Source of the DNA: Punica granatum
Taxonomy: Eukaryota; Streptophyta; Magnoliopsida; Myrtales; Lythraceae
Reading direction: 5' to 3'
NCBI RefSeq assembly: GCF_007655135.1
Contig: NC_045130.1
Location: 33,600,605-33,664,604 of the forward strand
Length of the DNA: 64,000 nt
Shown: positions 40,777-51,234 of the stretch, piece by piece
Numbering within the stretch: position 1 is the first letter of the stretch
Layout of the letters: every line of letters begins with the position of its first letter
The notes under the pieces: generated by a model
Database searches by the model: none
What the model was told of the DNA's origin: nothing
Seen by the model: the letters and a program-made list of their open reading frames with translations, nothing else
Made by a program: the position numbers and the translations under genes

Positions 40777-41463
40777 CTAGCTAGTTAGAATCTGAGTAGA
40801 TAATAGCATAAAATATGATTTTATGCTTGGTACTGGTATGATTATGTTTGATATTTGCGGTGCATGACTGTTAGACATGGACTATGTCCTAGTTGTGTTA
40901 GTATAATAGTTATACGTGTGGACTATTATGTAATAGTTACATAATAGTGTATAGTGAGATCGATTAAATGTTAATCAAATCCCTCAAAATATTAAGTCCA
41001 TATCCTTCCACCGTGTAACGTTCGTCAAGACCAAGATCGATGAGTGTGTAGACCTTGCCTTCGCAGGATACCCTTATCTATCCTAGTAAGACGTTGTGTT
41101 TACCAGTGGGTCGGACTTAACTGAGCAAGCCTAATAAGATTAGGAGTTCAGAGGCATGTAGTTGGGCATCGATCTATAAGATAAATTTGAATAAGGAGTT
41201 ATTCACTCAACTAATCAAGAGTTGCATGTGATGCAATTGGGAAAGTGAGTTCCCTACCTAAATAGCCAGTTCTTGGTGAATCAGCCCTCGCTGACTCAGA
41301 GCTTGGTGAGATATGGATCTTGAGCTACTATGAGAATGATATTCTCTGAATCAATGTTGAGGGTCATTGATTTGATATAAATAGTGGGAGCAATATTTAT
41401 AAAGTCCTCATTAAATATTGTTGTGTCATAATACTTATTTTGTATATTTCTATGGTAGTTACC

Positions 41464-44400
41464 ATGGCAGGGAGCACTTCTAGTACTTTCTGTTTGCGAT
41501 CCGTCCTTGATAAGGACAAACTGTCAGGGAATAATTTCCTTGGTTGGTATCGAAACTTGAGAATTGTTCTCACCCAAGAAAAGAAGCTATATGTCTTAGA
41601 GCAACCTCTTCTTGCGCCACCGCCTGACGATGCCCCCCAAGCTGAGAAAGATGCTTATAGTAAGCATCATGATGATGCCGTAAACGTCGGATGTCTCATG
41701 TTAGTCACCATGGACTCGGAGCTTCAGAAGCAACACGAGAACATGAAGGCGTACGATATGATCGTGCATCTCAGGCAGCTCTATCAAGAGCAGGCCCGAC
41801 ATGAGAGATTCGAGATCTCTAAAGCACTTTTTCAGGCAAGGTTGACTGAGGGTAGCCCGGTGGGTCTTCATGTACTCAAGATGATTGGGTACGTTGAGAC
41901 TCTGGGAAGACTGGGATTTCCTCTTGGTCAAGAGTTGGTCACAGATTTAGTCCTACAGTCGCTGCCCAGCAGTTATAGTCAGTTCATTATGAGCTATAAT
42001 ATGAATGACTACAATAAACCATTGCCTGAACTGCTTAGCATGTTGAGAACAGCTGAGCATGATATCAGCAAGGGGACATCCGTTCTAATGGTCCAAGGGA
42101 CCAAAAGAAAGGGCAAGAGCAAGAGTAAAGGCAAGAAGGCTAAAGGTGCATCCAATTTTGACTTGGGTGCGTTGAAGCCTAAAGCCAAGGTGGCGAAGAA
42201 TGATTACTGCTTCCATTGTGGCAACACTGGACATTGGAAGCGGAATTGTAAGATATACCTGGAAGAGTTGAAGAAGAAGAAGGGAAGTGAGACTTCCACT
42301 TCAGGTATCCATGTTATAGAGATTAATGTATCTACTACTTCTACATCTTGGGTATTAGATACCGGATGTGGTGCTCATATTTGTGGAAATATGCAGGACC
42401 TAAAGGACAGTAGATCGTTGACAAAGGGCGAGGTGGACCTACGAGTTGGAAATGGAGCAAGAGTTGCTACATTAACTGTAGGAACTTATCACCTAGTTTT
42501 ACCTACTGGGCTTGTATTAGATCTTAACGACTGTTATTATGTACCTGCTATTAGTAGAAACATAATATCTGTTTCTTGTTTGGACAAGAAGGGATTTTGT
42601 TTCACTATAAAGAACAAGTGTTGTTCTATGTACATGAATGATGTATATTATGGCAGTGCACATTTAAGTAATGGTCTGTATGTTCTTGATCTAGATACGC
42701 CTATTTATAATGTGGAAACCAAACGGCTCAAATCTAATGATTCGAACCCGACTTACCTCTGGCATTGTCGTTTAGGCCATATTAGCGAGAATCGCGTCTC
42801 TAGACTCCATAAGGATGGATTACTGGACTCGTTTGATTTAGAATCGATCGAGACATGCGAACCTTGCTTAATGGGGAAAATGACTAAGGCCCCTTTTACC
42901 GGAAAAGGTGAGCGAGCTAGTGATCTTTTGGCTCTCATACATACCGATGTATGTGGACCAGTGAACAAGCTTGCTAGAGGTGGGTATCTCTACTTCATTA
43001 CATTTACTGATGATTTCAGTAGATTTGGATATGTGTTTTTGATGAAACACAAATCTGAATCCTTTGAAAAGTTCAAAGAATTTAAGAATGAAGTGGAGAA
43101 TCAGTTGGGTAAGAGCATTAAAGTTCTTCGATCAGATCGAGGAGGTGAATATTTGAGCTATGAGTTCGCTGACTATCTTAAACAGTGTGGGATTTTATCT
43201 CAACTGACTCCACCTGGAACACCACAATGGAATGGTGTAGCTGAGAGGAGGAATCGAACTTTATTAGATATGGTTCGATCTTTGATGAGTCATGCAAACT
43301 TACCTGACTCCTTTTGGGGATATGCTCTACAGACAGCTGCTCTCATATTAAACAATGCTCCGTCGAAATCAGTTGAAAGGACACCATATGAGATGTGGTA
43401 TGGGAAACGTCCCAAGATGTCTTTTCTAAAGATATGGGGTTGCGAAGCTTATGTGAAGAGATTGTCTTCGGATAAGCTTGGCCCTAAATCGGACAAATGT
43501 TACTTCGTGGGGTATCCTAAGGAAACTCGAGGATACTATTTCTATAATCCCATCGAGGGCAAAGTGTTTGTCGCTCGAACTGCGGTATTCCTTGAGAAAG
43601 AGTTTCTCTCCAAAGGAACTAGTGGGAGGAAATTAGAACTTGGGGAAGTTCTACCACAAAATGACATTGACCAATCGACGGGCGATGTTTCAGAACAAGT
43701 ACCACAAGTTGTTGTGGCACAATCTTCTACACAGGTGACACAGGAGCCTCGTAGGTCTAGTAGGATACGTCATGAGCCCGAGAGATATGGATTTCTCGTG
43801 ACTCAAGACAATGACGTATTGCTCATAGATAATGATGAGCCTACAACCTATGCGGAAGCCGTAATAGGCCCAGACTCTGAGAAATGGCTGGAGGCCATGA
43901 GATCTGAGATGGAGTCCATGTACACTAACCAAGTATGGACTTTGGTTGATCCACCTGAAGGGGCAAAACCCATTGGGTGTAAGTGGGTCTTCAAGAAGAA
44001 GACTGACATGGACGGTAATGTGATTACCTTTAAGGGCCGACTTGTGGCAAAAGGTTTCAGACAAGTTCATGGTGTTGACTATGACGAAACCTTTTCCCCA
44101 GTAGCTATGCTTAAATCCATCAGGATCTTGCTTGCAATTGCAGCTTATTATGATTATGAGATCTGGCAAATGGATGTCAAAACTGCTTTCCTGAACGGGA
44201 AGCTCCTCGAAGATGTGTTTATGACACAACCTGAGGGTTTTGTCGATCCACATTGTGCCGGAAAGGTTTGTAAGCTACAACGGTCTATTTATGGACTGAA
44301 GCAAGCTTCTAGGAGCTGGAATCTTCGTTTTGATGATGCAATCAAAGAGTTTGGTTTCATCAAGAATGAAGATGAACCCTGTGTTTACAAGAAGGTTAGT

Positions 44401-45417
44401 GGGAGCGTAGTAATCTTCCTGGTGTTGTATGTAGACGACATACTTCTGATTGGGAATGACATTCCTTCCCTACAGTCTGTGAAGACTTGGTTGGGAAGGT
44501 GTTTCTCTATGAAGGACTTAGGCGAAGCTACCTACATGCTAGGTATTAGGATCTATAGAGATAGATCCAAGAGACTGCTTGGCCTAAGTCAGAGTGCATA
44601 CATAGATAAAGTGCTTCGGCGCTTTAGCATGCAGGATTCTAAGAAAGGGTCGCTGCCTATGTTACATGGCATAAGCCTTTCGAAGGCTCAGAGTCCTTCT
44701 ACTCGAGAGGAGAGGGACCGCATGAATAGGATTCCATATGCGTCAGCTATTGGATCCATCATGTATGCTATGTTATGCACTCGATCAGATGTCTCGTATG
44801 CTTTGAGTATGACGAGTCGATACCAATCAGATCCAGGTGAAAGACACTGGATTGCAGTAAAGAACATCCTTAAGTACTTACGAAGGACTAAGGAGATGTT
44901 TTTGGTATATGGAGGCGAAGAAGAGCTCGTTGTAAGAGGTTACACCGATGCTAGCTTCCAGACCGATAAGGACGACAGTAGATCGCAGTCAGGGTATGTG
45001 TTCTGCCTGAATGGAGGTGCTGTGAGTTGGAAGAGTTCCAAACAGGAGACAGTAGCCGATTCTACCACAGAGGCCGAGTATATTGCTGCCTCTAACGCTG
45101 CAAAAGAGGCCGTTTGGATCAAGAAGTTCGTGACAGAACTTGTTGTGGTTCCTAGCATCGCAGACCCAGTGGATCTCTATTGTGACAACAATGGAGCCAT
45201 TGCGCAAGCTAAGGAACCCAGGTCTCACCAGCGATCCAAACATATACTCAGGCGCTTCCATCTCATTCGCGAGATCATCGACAGAGGAGATGTGAAGATA
45301 TGCAGAATACCAACAGATGAGAATCTCGCAGATCCACTTACGAAGCCTCTTGTGCAGCGCAAGCACGAGGCTCACACTAGATCTATTGGCATAAGACATG
45401 TGCCAGATTGGCTCTAG
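41464..45417 (+). CDS. Copia B gag-pol polyprotein
   Basis: Uninterrupted frame with all domains in copia order; residue numbers count from the upstream ATG at 41440. Gag covers about 9-250. A zinc knuckle CFHCGNTGHWKRNC lies at about 256-269 and the protease VLDTGCGAHIC at about 304-314. Integrase has the HCRLGH...CEPCLMGK zinc motif from about 442 and a catalytic core IHTDVCGPV, DDFSRFGYV and NGVAERRNRTL (D, D, E). RT has VKTAFLNG and YVDDILLIG (about 997). RNase H has YTDASF (about 1168), TTEAEYIAAS and YCDNNGAIAQ. I prefer the start at 41464 because it lies in ACCATGG and opens the conserved gag start MAGSTSS; 41440 would add eight residues (1325 aa in total). The polyprotein would be matured by its own protease inside virus-like particles. 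No inactivating change was seen. Confidence 0.95.
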   Translation: MAGSTSSTFCLRSVLDKDKLSGNNFLGWYRNLRIVLTQEKKLYVLEQPLLAPPPDDAPQAEKDAYSKHHDDAVNVGCLMLVTMDSELQKQHENMKAYDMIVHLRQLYQEQARHERFEISKALFQARLTEGSPVGLHVLKMIGYVETLGRLGFPLGQELVTDLVLQSLPSSYSQFIMSYNMNDYNKPLPELLSMLRTAEHDISKGTSVLMVQGTKRKGKSKSKGKKAKGASNFDLGALKPKAKVAKNDYCFHCGNTGHWKRNCKIYLEELKKKKGSETSTSGIHVIEINVSTTSTSWVLDTGCGAHICGNMQDLKDSRSLTKGEVDLRVGNGARVATLTVGTYHLVLPTGLVLDLNDCYYVPAISRNIISVSCLDKKGFCFTIKNKCCSMYMNDVYYGSAHLSNGLYVLDLDTPIYNVETKRLKSNDSNPTYLWHCRLGHISENRVSRLHKDGLLDSFDLESIETCEPCLMGKMTKAPFTGKGERASDLLALIHTDVCGPVNKLARGGYLYFITFTDDFSRFGYVFLMKHKSESFEKFKEFKNEVENQLGKSIKVLRSDRGGEYLSYEFADYLKQCGILSQLTPPGTPQWNGVAERRNRTLLDMVRSLMSHANLPDSFWGYALQTAALILNNAPSKSVERTPYEMWYGKRPKMSFLKIWGCEAYVKRLSSDKLGPKSDKCYFVGYPKETRGYYFYNPIEGKVFVARTAVFLEKEFLSKGTSGRKLELGEVLPQNDIDQSTGDVSEQVPQVVVAQSSTQVTQEPRRSSRIRHEPERYGFLVTQDNDVLLIDNDEPTTYAEAVIGPDSEKWLEAMRSEMESMYTNQVWTLVDPPEGAKPIGCKWVFKKKTDMDGNVITFKGRLVAKGFRQVHGVDYDETFSPVAMLKSIRILLAIAAYYDYEIWQMDVKTAFLNGKLLEDVFMTQPEGFVDPHCAGKVCKLQRSIYGLKQASRSWNLRFDDAIKEFGFIKNEDEPCVYKKVSGSVVIFLVLYVDDILLIGNDIPSLQSVKTWLGRCFSMKDLGEATYMLGIRIYRDRSKRLLGLSQSAYIDKVLRRFSMQDSKKGSLPMLHGISLSKAQSPSTREERDRMNRIPYASAIGSIMYAMLCTRSDVSYALSMTSRYQSDPGERHWIAVKNILKYLRRTKEMFLVYGGEEELVVRGYTDASFQTDKDDSRSQSGYVFCLNGGAVSWKSSKQETVADSTTEAEYIAASNAAKEAVWIKKFVTELVVVPSIADPVDLYCDNNGAIAQAKEPRSHQRSKHILRRFHLIREIIDRGDVKICRIPTDENLADPLTKPLVQRKHEAHTRSIGIRHVPDWL

Positions 45418-45420
45418 TGC

Positions 45421-45430
45421 AAGTGGGAGA
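45421..45430 (+). other. Polypurine tract of Copia B
   Basis: AAGTGGGAGA, two bases upstream of the 3' LTR and directly after the stop codon. It is the expected plus-strand primer site. The same tract precedes the Copia A 3' LTR at about 30092-30101. Confidence 0.85.
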
Positions 45431-45431
45431 T

Positions 45432-47112
45432 TGTTGGGAATTGGTGTATGCCCTAGAGGCAATCTATAATCAGTTTTGTAATATGATATCTATTTCATTA
45501 TAAAACGAGGCATATCTGTTATTGTGTAGATTGCGCTAAATATGATTTTACACAATAATGTCCTTGGAATAGTAGGTTCAATAGGCATCAAGTGTGACTT
45601 GATTGTGAGATCCTATAATTACTGAACATTATTCCTAAATGTCCATAGTCAAAGTATTATCGTTAATTAGGACAACGGTAATACGGTTAGACTAGTGTGA
45701 GTGTTGATTGATGACCAAATCTCATAGGTCATGGATATGGAGATATCAAATCACACCACATGTATACATTAAGAGTAATGTGTATTGGACTGACCCGCCA
45801 TGAGATTGCTACATGGTTTGTTACGTGATTGTCATTAGCATATCTCAAAGTGACTATAGTGTAATGGTCCTTTGACTTGAGGTCACCATGGATTCCTACA
45901 TGTAATGTCATATACTTTGATACTGTCAAACGCTACCGTAACAGGCTGGTTATAAAGACAGTTATTGGGTATATCACAGAGCATGGAGAGGAATGTGAGT
46001 AACCAAGATAGGATTTGTCCCTCCTACGAAACGGGAGCGATATCTCACGGCCACTTGGTGGTTAAGTCTAAAAGTGTATGCATACCCAAATGAGTCGATA
46101 TAACGATATCGAGCTCATTTGTTCTGATAGACTTACCCGGTAAACTAAGAAAAAGAGATATTGAGCCATACAAGGATGTCATCGACCATGCCTTGGGCTC
46201 AATAGAGATATAGAGGACAAATGGATTATATTACATGGTAACGTAGGTCACAAGGTTCGTCGAGAAATTGACTTTCCGATTACTTGAGTAATAGTGATGC
46301 ATTGCTAGATGCCGCTCATTGTTTGTAATATTGAAATAGAGATTTCGATATTACTGTCAACGTAATTGGGAACCTACAGGGTCACACACTACGACTAAAT
46401 TGACGAGATATTTTGGAATAATAAAAACGTCTAATTGAGATTAGATGATTTATGGTGTGACCGATTAATCGGATATTTAATGAGATTAAATTTGTCGATT
46501 AATTAGACTCGATTTATTAGATTAAATGGACCAAATTGATGCACAATTAATATGGTGACACATGGCTTTTGTTTGGATGGACATGTGTATGGACACATGT
46601 CACTTGGGGACACTAATTTCCCTTCATCCCACATCGGTCATGGGAAAAGAAATTGTCTCCCCATTTGCTTATAAAAGCAGTAGAAGAGATGGATTCAAAA
46701 AAGTGTGTGTATGCTTTATATGTATAATGTGTATGCATATATATATATATACGTGCAGACATATTTATATACATATATGATATGTGTATGCATATAAGTT
46801 TATATTAATATAATTTGGGTTGAATTGTTCAAACTCAAATTGGTCCATTAGTCTAAAAATTTCGGGTGTTGCATCGGTGTTTCTTTCGAGTGTTGGTCGC
46901 TAGCACCGCCGATCTCGAAGACTCGTCGACAAAGTCGGTGTGGATACCGGTAGAGGCGTCACGCGTGGGACGCTCGGTCGACTATATTAAATATTCCAGG
47001 TACGCTTTTATTTACTCTTATTTTTCTAGTAGGTCTTGGGATTAGTTTCACGGGTAGGAAATTTTGAATTTCTGTTCCTTTTTCGCTTCCGTTGCGCCCC
47101 GTGAAACTAGCA
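45432..47112 (+). repeat. 3' LTR of Copia B
   Basis: 1681 bp, identical to the 5' LTR as far as I could compare, except for two fewer bases in the (AT)n run near 46738-46751. It ends CTAGCA and is followed by the target duplication CGCAC. Confidence 0.95.
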
Positions 47113-48254
47113 CGCACAACAGCAAAAGGTTGCGGGCTCTGCTGCCGAACAAGAAGAAGAACAAAGAAAAGAAAAAGAAAAGAAAGAGATGGTCAGAGTA
47201 GGGCATGCTGCAAGGAATGGGTTCATGCTGTAAAGAAGAAGGAAGGAGATGATGTTGGGCTAGTTGCGTGAAGTGCTGTTGAAGAGGAGCAGAGACAGCA
47301 GAAAATGATGCAGAGAAGAAGATGGTTGATGGCAGAATTGATGTAGATCACATGGAGCTAGGCTGCTGCCCTGGAGTTGCAGAGGATCCCAATGGATAGA
47401 TGGAGTGACGGGAGCAAGTAATTGCCCAACTGCCTTCCTTGTACCAATGGAAACCAGGAAGCAGAAGAAGAACCAGGGAAACGAAAAGAAAAGAAAAGAA
47501 AAAGAATTGTCAACATGTTCTGCATGGGGGTCGGCCCACTTGGCCACTTGGGGCCGACCCTTATGCCACCTATTTATTGATTTTTTTTTATTATTTACTC
47601 GTATGTGGGCCTTTTGGACGAGATTCGATTTTTCAGGATCCGTCGATATTTTTGGAATAACTTCAAAATTGAAAAATTCGAAAAATAATTGGCTTTATGA
47701 GAATTCCAATTTGCATCGACGGAGATCGGATCTAGATAAAAATCGACATCGAATCTTTGTCAAGCACCGATCGTAATTGCTCGATTATTTCCAAAATTCT
47801 TATCTTTCAATTGGATATCCGAAAAATATTTCGGGACCACTGTTGTGTTTAGAAAAATTCGATGATCAACATTATGCAAAAAAATCTTTTTCAGTCCCAA
47901 GCATCATCTCGAATTTTGGAAAATTGAAATTAATACACGCGAGGTTTGGAAGTCTCGGCTTTTCAATCGGACATTCGAAAAATGATTGACCATGTTCAAA
48001 AAAATTCGAGGATCAATATTATACATGAAATTATTTTTGTCCTCAAGTTTCGTTCCAGATTTTGAAAATCAAATTTGATGCACGTAAAGTTCGAAAACAT
48101 CACATAGAATAATTTTTCTGAAAAAAATATATATAATTAGAGTTAAATTAAAGAAATGGCCCGATTTTAAAAGCAGTGAGTGTCGATAAATGAAGATATA
48201 GTCGGGTCCTCCTTGATGATCTTCGAGTGCCGGTGACGAAAACGGGGTGCTGAC
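47113..48254 (-). repeat. LTR-like repeat, minus-oriented copy (5' end)
   Basis: Read on the minus strand it starts TGTCAGCACCCCGTTTTCG at 48254 and is the partner of the plus-oriented copy at 33898. It is cut by Copia B at 47112; its continuation resumes leftward from 39079. The ORFs across it (for example the Lys/Glu-rich frame at 47405-47776) have no recognisable domain. The sequence to its right (48255 onward) is the intron of the OMT pseudogene. Confidence 0.65.
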
Positions 48255-48901
48255 ACAATTTACAAAGTATTAATTAAAAACATAAAAAAAGAAAAATTAA
48301 CTACAAGTTGCTATCGAAATAGTTTTCTCGACCAACAGGAGGAATTTACTACAAGTCATCATTTCATTATACTTGTAAAATGTATTGCATAAAATATTAA
48401 TTAAAATCTATATATGCAAAAGCCTGTGTAATAGGAGGATAAGCGGACTAGTTTGTTATTCGTTCTTTTTCCTATCGCTTAATCGGCTTATAAATAGGAA
48501 AAAGAAAAACCAAAAGAAATTAATATCTGAGAAAGGGCCCGGGGGTCTTGTGCAATGGCATCAGTACCCCTGATCTCTTACCAACAAATCCTCGGTTTAA
48601 TCTCACCATTGGGATTAGCTATGTGCCTTTATTTTCTATTTTGGCAAGTTTTTAATAATTGATGGTAACGAGATAATCTTTTCCTTCTCCTATGTATTCC
48701 TTTTCATTTTTTGGGATATATCTCCTATGTATTCCTTTCTAGAGCCCTGGTCTTACTTTTGTATCCGAAAAAAAGAAAAAAGAAAAAAGAAAAATAACAA
48801 CCAGAGATATGTACTTGCTTGCAATTAATTAGTATTGATTTGCCTAATTTGCTATGGATTGTCAATGTTTGAGATTCTGCTGAATTGAATTATTTATACA
48901 G
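48255..48901 (+). other. Residual intron of the OMT pseudogene
   Basis: AT-rich, non-coding, ending in the acceptor TTATTTATACAG directly before exon 2. A short stretch at about 48540-48640 (GTGCAATGGCATCAGTACC, then CTCGGTTTAATCTC) resembles a decayed SINE head with A- and B-box-like phrases, but too weakly to call. Confidence 0.5.
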
Positions 48902-49439
48902 TGGATATTGCATGACTGGACTGACGAAGAGAGCGTAAAAATACTAACGTTGCGTTTGATTTCAAAATAGGATTTTAAAATTAAATTTTGATTTTGAAAA
49001 AGAATGGTATAAATGGGGCCCACCCTTTGACTTTGTATGAATTATTTTGTTTTGTTGTCGAAAAAGAGTGATATAAATGGGGTTCACTCTTTGACTTTAT
49101 ATGAGTTATTTTATTTTATTATGGATAGAATTATATTAAAGTTGTGATTTTAAAATCACATTTGCAAACTAAACAAGCTATAAAGAAGTGTAAGGAAGCT
49201 ATACCAAGAAAAGAGGAGGGGGGAGTTGATCATTATAGAGACAATGATGGACGATCCAACTGTAGGAGATGAGAATATAAGGGAAACACAGCACTTGGCC
49301 GACGTAGTCATGATAAACGTCGCGAGATTCGAAAGAAACAAAGAGGAGTACACCAAGCTCTTCGCGGATGCCGGTTTTAGCGATTACGTGATGCATCCTA
49401 TTTTTGGGTTTACGATCTGTCATTGAAGTTTATCCATGA
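48902..49439 (+). pseudogene. O-methyltransferase pseudogene, exon 2 (split by a MITE)
   Basis: The start WILHDWTDEESVKIL carries the catalytic His region of plant OMTs and corresponds to 57630 in the intact copy. A 233-bp MITE then interrupts. The reading resumes as KKCKEAIPRKEEGG, a shift in a G run follows, then IIIETMMDDPTVGDEN, HLADVVMINVARFERNKEEY and KLFADAGFSDYVMHPIFG. A second shift precedes the family-typical ending SVIEVYP and stop. The acceptor site (CAG) is intact. It is most simply exon 2 of the gene whose exon 1 is at 26676, now separated by retrotransposons, although two different paralogs cannot be excluded. Confidence 0.85.
48948..49180. mobile_element. Tourist-like MITE, copy 2 (inserted in OMT exon 2)
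   Basis: 233 bp flanked by TAA (48945-48947 and 49181-49183). Taking it out with one TAA restores the OMT reading KILKKCKEA. The body shares GATTTTAAAATC, ATAAATGGGG and TTTGACTTTGTATGA with the copies at 23402 (opposite orientation) and 54378, including the internal tandem duplication. Confidence 0.85.
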
Positions 49440-49467
49440 TTCCTTTCTCATCTATTCTATTATAATA

Positions 49468-50276
49468 TAGTAAATTGTACTGGTGATCCAAAATATTTTA
49501 CAAATGTTTCATTATGGTTCAAAAAGTTTTTTTCGGTACATGATGGTACAAAATGTTTCAAAGTTGTTTCATGATGGTACAAACCGTCAATTCGAGCTTG
49601 ACGCCGTCAAGCCGACGCTGACGTGGCTACTACGTGTCATCTCCTCGCTGACGTGGCCGAAAAATTTAAAATAATTCTAAAAATTTTAAAAATAATTTTA
49701 ATATTAAATTAAAAATAATTTTAATATTTTATAAAATTATTTTTAATTTTTTTTAAAATAAAAAAATTATTTTAAAAATTTTAAAAATTTTAAATTTTAA
49801 AATTTTTAAAAATAATTTTAAAATTGTCAAAATTTTAAAATAATTTTTTTTTTTTTTTCTAAATTTTTACTCTTTTTTTGTATTTTTTAATTATTTTTTG
49901 TATTTTTTTAAAAATAATTAAAAATAATTAAAATTTTTAAAAATAATTTTGAATTTTTCAAAATTTTAAAATATTTTTTTTTCAAAATTTTTACTCTTTT
50001 TTGTATTTTTTTAATTATTTTTTGTATTTTTTTTGGACTTTTAAAAATTTTATTTTTTCTTAAATGACATGGCGCACTATGATTGGTTCCACGTAACAAA
50101 AGTGACACATAGGACGCGCCACGTCAGCAAAATGTTAACGGCGTTGGAGCCAATTGACGGTTTGTACCATCATGAAACAACTTTGAAACATTTTGTACCA
50201 TCATGTAGCGAAAAAAACTTTTTGGACCATAAAGAAACATTTGTAAAACATTTTGGACCACCAGTGCAATTTACCA
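49468..50276. mobile_element. Non-autonomous TIR element with ~190-bp inverted ends (MULE-like)
   Basis: Left end TAGTAAATTGTACTGGTG; the complement of the right end is TGGTAAATTGCACTGGTG, and the arms stay closely similar for about 190 bp (ATGATGGTACAAAATGTTTC, GGTACAAACCGTCAATT, GCTGACGTGGC). The flanks carry the direct repeat TATTATAATA (49458-49467 and 50277-50286). The centre (about 49680-50050) is nearly pure A/T with no coding capacity. Long TIRs and a 9-10 bp duplication fit a Mutator-like foldback element. Confidence 0.85.
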
Positions 50277-50337
50277 TATTATAATATATAAAAACTGAGC
50301 TGCGATGTGTGAGAATTCCATTAGCAAGCTCTCACAT

Positions 50338-51234
50338 GACGTTTGGTTCGGTATAATGGAATTGGAGGGGATTTTAATTGACCAAGAACAAAATTGGAGG
50401 GAAATAAAATTGAGATTCTGATTCAAAACCTTTGTTTGGTTGGACTTTGAAATTAGCACGAAATATAATAATAAAGATCTTGAAAGGCAAAAATACCCTT
50501 AACTGTAGAACATCCGACCTCTCCTAACAGATTCGTCGCCGCCGCCGCCCCATGCCATCACCTATGGGACGTCCGACCAATCTCCCCGTGCCAGTCTCGT
50601 CACGGCGACACCAGATATGGCCTCGTCGTCGCCAATTATCGCTGGCACGAGGGAGATTTGGCCTTGGGGAGGAGCGCGATAAACCCTAGGCGCGCCATCC
50701 TCCCCAAGCCGAGCCTCCCCGACGACCAAGGGGACTAACCCTGGGCTCGAGAGCTTAGGGCAATCTCATCTCGAGGTTGTTTGGACCAATGGCGAAATCC
50801 ACAGAGGCTCTATGGGCTTAGCCTAGGGAGGATGGCGTGCCAAGGGTTTGCTGCGCGCCTCCCCAGGGCCAAATCTCCCTTGTGCCGACAGGATATAGCA
50901 CCGACTAGGCTGGATCTAGCCTCGCCGTGCTGAGAGCAGCCCAGTGGGGGCGACCGGACGTCCAAACGTGAAGGTGAAGGGGCATTGACAGCGGCAACTC
51001 CAGTAGCAACACTACTCAGAGATGGCTGAGGTGGAGGGTTGTTTAGACAAGTCAATTCCTCTTCGACTCAGAATCGAGAGTCTAATGTGGGAGGGATTTG
51101 CAAATTCGGATTTTGGGGTAATGGAGGGGGAACTGGAATTACAATTCTACCTCTTAAATGGAAACCAAGCTTAGGAATAGAAATCCGCCCGGAATTGTAG
51201 TTCCATTCCTAACATGTTCCCCCAACCAAACGTC
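50338..51234. mobile_element. MITE-like element with internal hairpin
   Basis: The left end GACGTTTGGTTCGG is matched by the complement of the right end, GACGTTTGGTTGGG, and further inverted similarity follows (GGAATTGGAG, GGAATGGAAC). The GC-rich core holds a near-palindrome: 50644-50712 pairs with 50818-50886 (GGGAGATTTGGCC, CCATCCTCCC) around a ~105-bp loop. No transposase is encoded. I could not define the target duplication. Confidence 0.6.

Larger units (their letters stand above)
39080..47112 (+). mobile_element. Complete Ty1/copia retrotransposon (copy B)
   Basis: Full-length element of 8033 bp: 5' LTR 39080-40762, primer-binding site, leader, one long polyprotein ORF, polypurine tract and 3' LTR 45432-47112. 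The flanks carry a perfect 5-bp target duplication CGCAC (39075-39079 and 47113-47117). The only LTR difference I found is a 2-bp length change in an (AT)n run, so the insertion is very recent. The RT and connection sequence (LYVDDILLIGNDIP, RCFSMKDLGEATYMLGI, GLSQSAYIDKVLRRFSM) and the long LTR suggest the Angela/BARE-like lineage. It sits inside the non-coding LTR-like repeat, so it is the youngest layer of the nest. Confidence 0.97.

Noticed and set aside
48540..48640. Possible SINE head with A/B-box-like phrases
   Set aside because: B-box match too weak, and no A tail or target duplication found.
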